DNA from: Lonicera japonica
Taxonomy: Eukaryota > Streptophyta > Magnoliopsida > Dipsacales > Caprifoliaceae
Direction of reading: 5' to 3'
NCBI GenBank assembly: GCA_021464415.1
Contig: CM038471.1
Location: 15,166,422-15,230,421, forward strand
DNA length: 64,000 nucleotides
This document shows positions 33,201 through 45,200 of this stretch, one piece after another. The notes under the pieces are model-generated. The model was not told the origin of the DNA, did not search any database, and saw only the letters and a list, made by a program, of their open reading frames with translations. Position numbers and translations under genes: made by a program. Position 1 is the stretch's first letter; each line of letters opens with the position of its first letter.

Positions 33201-36200
33201 CTAGAGGTGGATCATGATACTCACGATGACTCTTCCAAAGTACCTGAAAGTAGTTCTCCAGATAATACTGAGTCAACTAAATCTGATCAACTTGATCTTC
33301 CTATTGCTCTTAGAAAAGGAGTCAGAGTGTGTACGAAGTCTCCCAAATATCCCATTTCGAACATTGTGTCATATAAAAATATCTCACCCTCCTATTTTGT
33401 GTTTATCTCTTTTGTGTCGAATATGGTTAGTCCTAACAATGTTTAAGAAGCTCTACATGTTTCGGAGTGGAGAGAAGCAGTGTATGAGGAGATGAGAGCG
33501 CTAGAGAAGAATGCTACTTGGGAGAAAGTAAAGCTTCCAGGAGGAAAGACAGTTGTTGGTTGTAAATGGGTATTCACTGTGAAGCATAACTCAGACGGGT
33601 CAGTGGAACGATATAAGGCTCGCTTGGTGGCTAAAGGCTTCACTTAAACTTATGGAGTAGACTACTCTGAAACCTTTTCTCCAGTGAAAAAACTAAATAC
33701 AATTCAGGTTCTCTTATCAATTGCAGCTAACCTAGACTGGCCTCTAAATCAGTTAGATGTGAAGAATGCGTTTTTGAATGGAGAATTAGAAGAGGAAGCC
33801 TATATGGAACCTCCACCTGGTTTCACTTAGGAATTTGGGACAAAAATCTGCAAGCTAAAGAGATCTTTGTATGGCCTAAAACAGTCCCCTAGGGCGTGGT
33901 TTGAAAGATTAATGAAGTTCCTCAAAGGCCAAGGATATAATCAAGGGCAGTCTGATCATAGTTTCTTCGCAAAGACGTCCACAAGAAACGAGCTTTCTGT
34001 TATCATTGTTTGTGGATGATATGATTTTTACTGAGGATGATGTTGAAGAAATGAATCGACTAAAGAGAAATCTTGCCAAAGAATTTGAGATTAAGGATCT
34101 TGGTGATCTATGATACTTCTTTGGAATAGAGGTGGCCCATTCAAAAAATGGTATTGTAGTCTCACAACAAAAATATATATTGGATCTGCTGTCAAAAATT
34201 GGGATGAGTTGGTGTAAGCCGTCAGATACTCCCATAGAACTAGGTACCAAGCTTAGAGATGTTAAAAATGGTGTTCCAGTCGAAGCAGGAAGATACCAAA
34301 GTCTAGTTGGGAAACTAATCTACTTATCTCATACGCGCCCTGACATCGCTTTCGTTGTGAGCATGGTTAGTCAGTTCATGCACTCACCATGTGAAGAGCA
34401 TCTAGAGGCCGTATACTGTATTCTTCGTTACCTCAAAGGCTCCCCAGGGAAAGGTTTGTTCATCAGGAAGAACGACAAAAGAGGGATAGAGGTGTATACC
34501 GATGCTGATTGGGCTAGATCGGTTACTGGTAAACGATCCACGTCTGGCTATTGTACGTTTCTTTGGGGCAACTTGGTTACATGGAGAAGCAAGAAGCAAA
34601 GTGTTGTCGCTAGAAGCAATGCAGAAGCTGAGTTCAGATCAATGGCTCAAGAAGTATGTGAGGTTCTTTGGCTACAAAGGGTTTTAGAAGAACTCAACCG
34701 GCCAATAAGTCTTTCGATGAAGCTATACTGCAATAACAAGGCTGCTACTAGTATTGCCCACAATCCGATCTTACATGATAGGATGAAGCATGTTGAGATT
34801 GATAGGCACTTCATCAAAGAGAAGCTAGAAGGTGAAATAATATGTACTTCCTTTGTTCCATCTAATCAACAAGTTACAGATATTTTGACCAAAGGCCTGT
34901 TAAGGCAACTGTTCGAATTTCAAGTGAGCAAGCTCGGCATGATAGATATCTTCGTACCAACTTGAGGGGGAGTATTGATGAGCCCAAGAATAGCACTGGA
35001 GCTGGATCATGGAGTGAAGGCTGTGCAGATCCCATCCGGGTTCCAAGTGGCCCAATCACTCGAGCTAGAGCCAAGAAGATCAAGGAGGCACTTATGACCA
35101 TGGTCCAAGAGATGATGAGCAAAGCTGAAGCATGGAGGATCATTGAAGGGGATCGGGTTCAAGAATGGAAGACATTACTTAAAGGCCCAATTGAAGATGT
35201 TCAAAATAGCAGCCCAAGGGATTAAAAAGCATGTATTAGATAAATGGGCTAGGCTTTGTTTATTTTAAGTTTAATTTATGTTTAGTTTTGCTTGGGGCCC
35301 AAGTTATGTGGGAAACCAATTAATTTCGTTTTCTTTATTTTCCTAGACCTAGTAGGTTTAATTACTCCTATTTAAAGGAGCTAACGCTATTGTTTTTAGG
35401 CAGCTTTGATTAATTAATTTTCGAGTGTTTTTCACCTCTTGCGTTCTAAGAACGTCTCGAACAGCCAGAATTAGGGTTCTTGTTGTTCTTCGACTTAGCA
35501 ATCAATTAACCCATCGATTGATTGTTTGTCTACGACTATACCAAGGTTCTTTCTCGTTTTCGGGATTGGGTCGAGGTTCCACCTCCATTAACTTCGCGTG
35601 GTTCCAAGGTTCTTGCGTTTTTCAGCGTCAAGGGTTGCGGATTCATCTTATTGGGTAGAAATACGATCGTGGTTTCATATCAAGTATTGATAATTTAGTA
35701 TTATTTAGTTTATTTTATTTATGTTAGTTTATTCAATATATTCTAGTTAGAGAGATTGTGGGTAGTGTCCTACCTTGAGAGGTATTTTAGGTATTTTAGG
35801 AGTCGTTTCTCGCTTCTATATAAGTTGCGTTGTATTCGGTCTTTATGATTATGGAATAAATTATTGTTCTCTCTAATTCTTTAGCCTTGACCAATCTGAG
35901 GAAAAGGAAAGATGAAACTCTTAGACAATATGCCTCAAGATCCTAGGAAGTGTTCCAGGACGTAGAAGATTGTGACCTCTGGTTTGTCTTGAATATGTTT
36001 AAATATGGCTTACCAAAAGACAATAGTGGGATTTACAATTCTTTGAAGAAGGCACCACTTCAAACCTTTGATGAGTTGCTCTCAAAGATAAATGAATATG
36101 CCCGAGTCAAAGAGGAACTAACGGTAGAAGATGGTAGAAGGCAAGGAAACAATAACGAAAATGGGGGCAATGGTGACAGTGGAAAATTTGGCAAGTCGAA

Positions 36201-39200
36201 AAGGAAAAGGAGGATTTCTACAAGGTTACTGATGAAGGGTACAAAGGGGTTCACACAATTTTTATATAGCTGATCGATAAGATAATGTTTAATATTTAGA
36301 ATCAGTCGTTCTTCGAATGATCAAGGTAGATGGGCGGTGACCCAGCCAGTCGAAACAAATAACTTAGATGTTCATACCATAAAGATCATGGTCATCATAC
36401 CGAGAATTGCAAAACCCTCAAGCAGTTTTTGGAGGGATTAGTAAAGAAAGACCACCTGACCGAGTATGGAAAACCACAGAGAAGGCGAGAAAGAAGAATT
36501 TGGAAGACAATAGTAATGATGAACTGGCTAGGAAGTCGGTAAACAATGTGGTTGTAGGGGTTATAGATGCAATCCATGCTTCCATTAACATGGGTGATAT
36601 AACCTATAGTGCGATTCAGACGCAGATTAGAAGGGCTTAGTGCATTGAGAGAGCATTTACTGCCGAGGTGATGTTTGTTGTTGCGTACAAGAACGAAAGA
36701 AAAAACAACAAGATGTTTGAGATCATGTTCAGTGATAGAGACATGAAGGGGTAGATTCCCCACACAATAATGCACCGGTGATTACTGTGAACAGTAACAC
36801 TTTTGACGTCAAAAGGGCGTTGATCGACCTGGGTAGCTCATCAGAAATAATGTACAACAACATGTTCCAAAGGTTGAATCTCCGACCCTCACAAATCAAG
36901 AATGCAGACTCTCCTGCTTTCAGTTTCAATGGAGAAACAGTATGGCCGATTGCTATAACTAAAGTACCAGTTCGTCTAGGGCCTAAACAGAAGATGGTTG
37001 AATTTATTGTGTAACGCCATGGTCCCATGCCAGTGTGACATTGTTCGCTTTGGGCAAAAGCGACTTGCAACCCCTCAGGGCCAGCCCATCAGACCCCTCA
37101 TGATTTTGTTCTTGTCAGGGCTCACCCCCTAAAATGCCTCACACTTAGTTAGGCACCAAGGTTCACATATATGGGTCTCAAGGTTTCTCCCACTTTTCGA
37201 TGTGGGATTTACATCCTCCCCCCTTAAGGGGACCGAAGCCCTCGTCGGTACACCGTACTCTATGGGGTCCGCTCTGATACCATTTATAACGCCCCGATTC
37301 CACGCTAGTGTGATATTGTCCGCTTTGAGCGAAAGCGACTTGCAACCCCTCAGGGCCAGTCCATCAGACCCCTCACGGTTTTGTTCTTGGCAGGGCTCAC
37401 CCCCCAAAAGGCCTCACACTTAGTTAGGCACCAAGGTTCACATATATGGGTCTCAAGATTTCCCCCACTTTCCGATGTGGGATTTACATATTGTCGTGGA
37501 CATTGACTCCCCCATATAATTCAGATATATATGGCTGGCTTAAAGCCCATCACCGTAGTAAGAAATTTTGGGGGCAAATCTTTCTTCGAAGTCGGGGTAT
37601 GTTTTCCCTTCCTTCATCTAATCTCTCTCGAAGCTCGTCCCTTTCTACCATCACGACAGCCAAATGCCTCTACTAACGGCGGATCGTTCTAGCCAGTTCC
37701 GAAATTTCTCTTTCTAACCTCTCCACCCTCAAGGTAAGACCCTCCGTGCTATTTTAAGGAGGGGGAGATTAGATGACACGATCTCAGATCATCTTTCCTA
37801 ATCAGGCTAATGGATCCTCAACTCATGAACTATGAAAGTGTAAGAACCTTGGAATTTTGTCGAAGAGGTGGAACGCGTAACCTAAGCTCAACCCTTGAAT
37901 GCAAGAATTGAACCTCAGTATAAGTCGAAGACGCTATAATTAATTGGTGGAGAATTGATTGATAAGTCAAGAATAGCTTGAATGATTAATTCAAACAATT
38001 CAACAAGTTCTAACAAGAACTAAAGGCGTAAAATACTCAATTTGATTAATGATAATTTCTTGATGATAAAACAATAATGTGTCTCCTTTAAATAAGAGTA
38101 AACAAAGCCCTAGAATCCTAATTCAAAAAGGAAACTAATTCCTTACTTTAAAAAAGGAAAATAATAACTCATAGAATATTCCTAATACAATAAGGAAATT
38201 AATAATAAAATAATAAGGAAACTTATTCAAAAAGGAAACTACTAATCTAATTCCTAATTGAATAATGAAATAAGACAACCAAAATAAACTCCTAAATAAT
38301 TAAGAAAATAATATAGGAGTCTTGGACTTGTATTTTCACATATCTCCAAATGTCCTCCCAACATCCTTGGTTGCCATTAAAGACACTTTCCTCTTGAACT
38401 TCTATGTACAATCTTTAGGAACTCCATGGAATACATGATTATCATTTAAGCTTCTTGCAACAAAAATGTGAAATTCTATGGAATTTCTTTTGAATTTCCA
38501 TGCTTTATCCATTCATAATGTGTGGATCATAATTTAGAATGCCACGAACCCCCATGGTTAAATAGAAACTGGAGCTAGGCCAGATCATATCATTAGAGCT
38601 GCTGGCTTCAACTGCCACTTGATGCATATCTGATTTTGATGTTGAGAAAGAGGGTTCTGGTGTGGAAGAGGATTACAATTTAGGGCCTTTTCTTCTGCTG
38701 CCTTAATTTTTGCTAAAAATCTATCTATGGCCTTATGAAAAGACATGTTGAGAAGGAGGAAAAATGGGATTTATGAGAAGATGGACGGGGTTCTTATAGG
38801 CGGCTAAATGACAGTTACAGAAGGAATTATGACTCTTGGAAAATGACATGGCTCCTGCAAACTGTCACTACCTCCCCCATCGTGACATGTGGCAATATCC
38901 TCATCCATTCCTTAAATGACCTGACCTTTGATGGAAAGGGAAAAAGCACATGTAGGGTCGGCATGTGTGTCTTATGTGATGAATGATTTTGTACACTTGG
39001 CGAAAAGTAGAAATTTCTTAGTGAGAAAAGGTTCCTATTGATAGCCAACACACTTGGGTTGTGTAAGCTGCAAAGTATCATCTGCCATGAGGCGAGATGA
39101 ATACTTAAGTCCAAGGGGCAATATCAAGAATTTGGCAATACAAGTCATGAGGTAGCATCCGCAACTGGCCAAGATGAGTAATAGTTTCTTGGAGATGGTT

Positions 39201-42200
39201 AAAACTTGAAAAGAATGATGGAGTCCTGCTTCATAAGATGACCCAGTCTGATGGTTAACACATAGACTTGAGTCGAGTTTTCTTTGAAGCTTACTGCCGA
39301 AGATTGGGGTCAACTATGTGCTCCCAACCGCTGGTTAAGACCACATACTTAGGGTCAATTGAGGGAGCATACAATTTTGTTATAATAAGGTTGGGCTAGC
39401 CTTGCACTTTGGAGGCCCATACGTTGGGCACAGCCCAACGACCCAGTGATGAAGGAGCCGAGGAGAGTGACTTGGAGTGATGACATAAGTACCATGCCAA
39501 GGACAATGGAACTCGGCTGACATCATCTAGAGGTATGCCACGTGACCAACATGTGAAAAGGCACAAGGAATGCGTACGGGGAATGTTACAGAATCGTTCG
39601 GACTATTATTATAATCGTGCTAGCCCCTACTAAATGATGATAGTCGTGTAGTACTAAAGTTTGTTAGTTATGGATAATGGAAAAGTACTGGAGTGTTATC
39701 CAAGCCTTATCCTCTATAGTCATTTTACTATTAACCCTAATGAGCATTTGTAACCCTAATTATATACATATAAATAGAAAGGGGATTGCTCATAAAAGGG
39801 ATTCAGATTCCCATCTCGTAGATAAAAAGTTTAATGTAGAGGGAGAGAGCTGGTAGCTTGTCTTCTTCATTGATAAACTAACTTAAGAGCTAAATAACAA
39901 ACACATACACACTCAAGTTGGAGGTACTCTACTTCTACTATCCATTAGCTAGGAGAACCATCTTTAAAAAAAAATCTCTCATCCATTTTTACACACTTCT
40001 TTATTCCATTGACTCGCTGGTGGCTTCTCTTCATTACGGGTTAAGCAAAAAATTATATAATATATATATAGATATTGAGGTAAGAGATAATTATGGTCTT
40101 GACATAGAAATTGTTAGAGTATCCATAATGGGTAGGTAAAATAAGTACAATATATTTATCATATGAGAGCACGCAATGGTTAAAGAAATTAAGATAAAAT
40201 ACAGTTATGTAGTATATGTATGATAAAATTGAGTTTAACCAAGTTTCTTAAGATATGCTCTTAGTGATGAAGCTTTTTAAAATTAAGACAAGTGTCCTTT
40301 GGGTCCCATTTTTAGAATTTATGTGCTATGTAGAATTTAAAAAGTAAAAAATAAAAAAATTGGGTTACCCCAAATTCTTAATCCATAATTAGAGTTGCTC
40401 CCTATTTTCATAATTCTTTGACTTAACCCCCAAGATTTGACAAACCTCTAACACGACCCAAAATATTTGCACGGTGACCATTTTGCCCTCATTTTCAACC
40501 TTAAGCTACTTCAACCTCTTCATCCCTACACATAATCCTAACTTTCCCCATACATCTAAACATAAACACAAATCAAACAAATCTTACTAAAATCTATACA
40601 AATCTCACTTTTTCTTTCTAAACCCAAATTAGAATTACAAATCTCACTTTTTCTTTCTCTAACCCAAATCAAATATACAAATCTCACTTTCTCTCTTTTA
40701 AACAAAAACTCAATTTCCCCATCTATCTTAAGGATAAACCTAAATCTTACTAAAATCTATACAAATCTGGCTTTTTCTCTCTCTAAACCTAAATTAGATA
40801 TACAAATATCACCTTTTCTCTTTCTAGACCCAAATTAAATATACAAATCTCACTCTCTTTAATACTCTTCTTTGTCTCTTTATAATCTCACCACACATAT
40901 CAATCCCTTTGAACCACCTATCAATTCAAGCAATTAAAACCATTTTTGCCCGTAGTACCAAATTTCAAGCATGCAATGTTGCAATATATCTCCATATTTT
41001 CTGGCAAAAAATAAATAAAATTGTGATCTAATTTCAGCTTAGTTCACTCTATCATTTACCGCGTTTCTTTTCCGATAACATTTTCCAGTGTGCAATCACA
41101 TGTGTATACATGTAGATGCTTGGATTCATATATGCTGAAGCATGGGATTTTGTGTTGATTGAGAGTTTCTAACTAATTTTAGAGACAGTAAGTTGGTTTA
41201 GTCTTTTGTTTAGAGAGAGAAACGGGGTTAGGGTTCATGATGAAGAAGATGATGGTATTTTAGTCCAGTCTAAAAAAAAAAACTAACAGTGTTCTAGATC
41301 CGTCAAATCTTAGGGGGTTAAGTCAATGTATTATGAAAATAGAACGTAACTTAATACGCATTAGGATCATTTCTAGACCAGGTTTGGGGTGAATCCGCGA
41401 CCCATTACCTATTTGGAGTCAAGAACCTTGGAATTGGACGAAAGATGGATTGATGGAACCTCGACCCAACACTTATAGAGAGATGAAAACCTTGGTATAA
41501 ATGAATGATGCCACAATTGATTGGGGATGATTAATTGATAAGTCGATAACCGAACAAACGGTATTAATCGGAATTGTTCAACAAGTTCTTAAGAACTAAA
41601 AAATGAGAACACTTTAATTGTATTAATCATAACTTAACAATAATGTTTGACAATCTCCTTTAAATAGGAAAAGACAAAGCTAATCCTATTACAATAAGGA
41701 AACTAATCATAAAACAATAAGGAAACTACACAAAAAGGAAACTACTAATCTAATTCCTAATTGAAAAAAGAAACTATTCAAAAAGGAAACTACTAATCTA
41801 ATTCCAAATTGAATAAGTAAATAAAAAAACAAGTCCAATAATTAAATCTACTAAAATATGAGTTGAATTCTGCGCTCTCCATGCATATCGGTACACTCTA
41901 ATTTCATCCAATACCGGTACGGACCAAACTATGTAATGCTTCAGTCAAGTTTGAGTCTGTGCTAGCCTTGTCCGCCTCATAGCTCTAATTATGGATTAAG
42001 AATAGGGGTAGCTCAAAAAAGCTATTTTCTTTTTTTTACAAGCAATGATAGATCTGGGTGGGTTCTTTTGGGAGAAGAGGGAGAGTAGGGGGGGATCAAA
42101 TCATCGTGCCCTATGTAAAATATAATTTGTTTAATCACTTAGGTCCAAACCCAATTATGTATTACATATAGATTGTTAGTGATGAAGCTTCGTAGACTTG

Positions 42201-45200
42201 AAATCAAATCTCTGTCTCTTCTTTTTTTTTGAAAAAATAAAATAAAAATCCACTAGGCCGGCAAAAGCAAAAAAGCCTGACATGAAACTACAAAAGTAAC
42301 ATCACATCTCTCTCTCAAAAAAAAAAGTAACATCGCATTTAATTTTCCAGAATAGGATTTGAATTTTTTTCTTTCTCAGATATACAATTATTGATAAGGG
42401 GATTTCTCCAAAGACCATAGTATAAATAACTTTAAATTTGTTCCACCAGAATATTTAGAACATTGTTTGCAAAATAGGTATGGTTATTAATTTATAAGTT
42501 ATCATTAAGATTACTACATTTAAATTTCAAGTACCTAGAGAATTTTAGTTTATATGTTTAATATTTCAGCAATTTTCCTCTTATTTAGTAGATATTTTAC
42601 ATAAACCAGAGTCTAACATAATTTAATAAATGTACCTGATTTGAACTTCATGCTCAGTTAGTTAGCTCCTAAGTATGGAACATTTAATTAATTTTTCTAA
42701 ATGCTAATAATACCATGGTTGCCAACACTTAGAATTATTATTATTATTTTTAAAGAAAAAAAGGGTTAAAAAAGAAAGAATAATGCAAAAGCTATTATTC
42801 GTATATAGGAAAATCAATTTTATATAATAGAATAGAAAAAAATTGACCTAGTGGGATATCCTAGTTGGGAGAGGCACCTAGCTACATGTACATGGGAGAC
42901 ACCAAGTTCAAGTCTCACTTGAAAGTTGGGGGACTTTCGTTGTTGTACATGCAATGCATGTCTGTAAGAATACCCGGTAAGTATAGTATTGCTCTAATGT
43001 GGGGCAAATATCCCTTCAAGGACATAAGACTAAAAAGTAAGTGCAGAATCTCCATAGTTTTCTCGTGCGTCAGAAACCTATCAAGGGATGTTTCTTTTTA
43101 CCAGCCCTAGAAATTTAACTTGTGCCATTCTGAGATGAAAACCAAACCAATTTGTAATATAAGATCTTAATGTTTGTAGAGTATTTAATTTATTCTTAAT
43201 TGCGCGAATCAGGAAACATTAAAAAAAAATATTGAACTATAAGAACAAATTGATAATGCACTAAAATATTACCTGATGTGCATTTAATACTTGCAAAGCT
43301 TCTTCACCCTGCAACCTACTCTGCTTGCCAAGCTCATTGAAACCTTCCTCGCGGATGATTTGCTTACCGAGGTCTCTTAGCGAGTCATGCATTAATAGCG
43401 TATCATCATCACCAATTGTTATGAGAGATCTGCCAACGAGAATTTTTATTGCCAGCTTTGGATAAAACTTCAAATCATCCCACATGTATAAAGGTTCTCG
43501 CTTATTATCTCCATGAAATACTAATGCAATATCAAGGAATATATGTTTTTGCTCATTATTTAGTGCTTCAAAACTGAACCTCAACTTTCCTACGACGTCA
43601 TCATCAGGAACTTCTTCTAGCTGCCTCAATTTCTCCTCCCACAAATCTTTATCCTCCTCTACAAATAATGATGAGCCTAGAGTCACAAGAACCAAAGGAA
43701 GATTTGCAGCAGCAGATACAAAATTCTTGGCAAGGATATTATAATCTTCTGGTGGAGAGTCCCTCCTAAAGGCATGCCTGGAAAATAGTTGAAGAGAATC
43801 ATCATCGTTCAACAATTCTGGCTTGTAACTCTCATAAACTTCAAGTCGACCTTCTTCTCGGCAAGTCTTTTCAATTGTATCTAGAACATCTTTGTTTCTT
43901 GTTGTAATAATTATCCGACTTCCATCACCAAACCAATTGTGGTCTCCTACAAGCATATGGAATTGAAATATTTTGTCCACATTATCAATAACTAGGAGGA
44001 CTTTCTTTTGATGAACTGCGTCTTTTATCATGGCCCGCCCTTTATGAAATTCAGAAAATTCAGGAACTTCCCTATTTTGGATCTTAGAGAGAAGTTGGTT
44101 TTGCAATTTTACAATGTCCTTGTCTTCTTCTGAGTTACCTCGGACATCATCTAGGAAACAACAACGTTCCAAGCGCTCAGATAGCTCGTTGTAGATTACC
44201 TTGGCAATAGTTGTCTTCCCAAGTCCGCCCATGCCATGGATTCCAATAATACGGACGCCGCTGGAGCCAACTTTTAGTAGTCTGTTCAATTTTTCAATGT
44301 GACTATCCATTCCAACCAAGTTCTCAGGTACATGTGTGTAATTCTTCTTCAATTCTAACAAGACCTTTTCAACAATGACCTTAACTAGTTCTCCTTCACG
44401 CCTGTAATACATAAATTATATATGAGGGAAACAAATGCTTGGAACGAAGCATAAACAAACAGCATAGTATTACCATTAAATAAAATTTGTATATAAAGTA
44501 TGAGAGTAATCCTGTAACATAATATATGTTGCCACAGTGCTTATAGGCCAGAAAATAAGATTTAGTTGTGTATGTTGCGAGGTCAAATCTTGGGTACTTT
44601 GTGTTTTTTTAATTCTCAACTTTACTTATTTATTGTTTTTTTCTTTTCCTTTTTTTTTGATGTTCCTCTTGTGGCTTAATTTCGTCATATACATCTTACA
44701 AACATTTAATATTATTTCTATATCTCCCTCTTGTTTTTATATATATATACACTAGCCATAAACCGGGCTCAGTGCAATGTCATAAAATTTAAAATGAAGT
44801 ACAAAAGGTTGTTCAAGAATTCTGATAAAAAAAAAGAGCAGAAAAAGTCTCCTCTTTGAAAAATTTTTGCTCTGCGAATTAGCTAGTTTTGTGATTAATA
44901 TTAAAATATATTATACACATTCACTAATTTTTTGCACATTTTTATCAATCACATTTTATCTTCAATAAAACCCTTTTGAATATAGTAGCTTTCATCTTTT
45001 CCACCAAAAGAGCAAAATATCAATGTCTTAACAGTTCAAACCTTTTCATGAACAAAAGAAAGAAAGAAAGAAAGAAAAAAGAAAAAGAAGCAGCTAGTAG
45101 GTGCCATTTAATTTCGCGGATCCATAAATTTCAAATATTGAAAAGTAGCACTGTTCCATGACGGATCCATAAAGTTTGCTATAAATAGAATGATAAAATA

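Larger units (their letters stand above)
29835..35883 (+). mobile_element. Ty1/copia element inserted in gypsy gag
   Basis: Two 196-bp LTRs lie at 29835-30030 and 35688-35883, both starting TGATAATTTAG. They are equal in length with about ten differences by eye, nine of them transitions. The primer site TGGTATCAGAGG follows directly at 30031 and the purine tract TTGAGGGGG precedes the 3' LTR. Domain order is gag, zinc knuckle, protease, integrase, RT, RNase H, which is copia order. Many stops and shifts make it defective. The host gag frame continues on both sides, proving it is nested. A second solo LTR is inserted at the purine-tract/LTR boundary. Confidence 0.9.
28378..40045 (+). mobile_element. 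Ty3/gypsy element, deleted for RT and integrase, with nested insertions
   Basis: The left LTR (28378 to about 28905) and right LTR (39375 to about 40045) share TGTTATAATAAGGTTGGG and long blocks including AGTCGTGTAGTACTAAAGTTTGTTAG. The left LTR lacks about 180 bp present in the right one (39442-39615). After the left LTR comes ATTGGTGCCGTCTGTGGG, the primer-site region typical of Tat-like gypsy elements. Before the right LTR is a purine tract, TTGAGGGAG. Gag, zinc-knuckle and protease remnants remain; RT, RNase H and integrase are absent, so it cannot move alone. It lies in TNL intron 2, antisense to the gene. Copia and TRIM elements are inserted in it. Confidence 0.75.

Noticed and set aside
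37010..37488. tandem 275-bp satellite
   Set aside because: Only two copies, with primer site and purine tract between them and a 5-bp target duplication outside, so it is a TRIM.
37446..37676. 76-codon plus-strand ORF as a gene
   Set aside because: Starts in the TRIM LTR and continues into the protease remnant; a fusion of element fragments.
28900..40045. endogenous pararetrovirus or other viral insert
   Set aside because: Domain order, LTRs, primer sites and target duplications are those of gypsy and copia retrotransposons; no movement- or coat-protein motifs seen.
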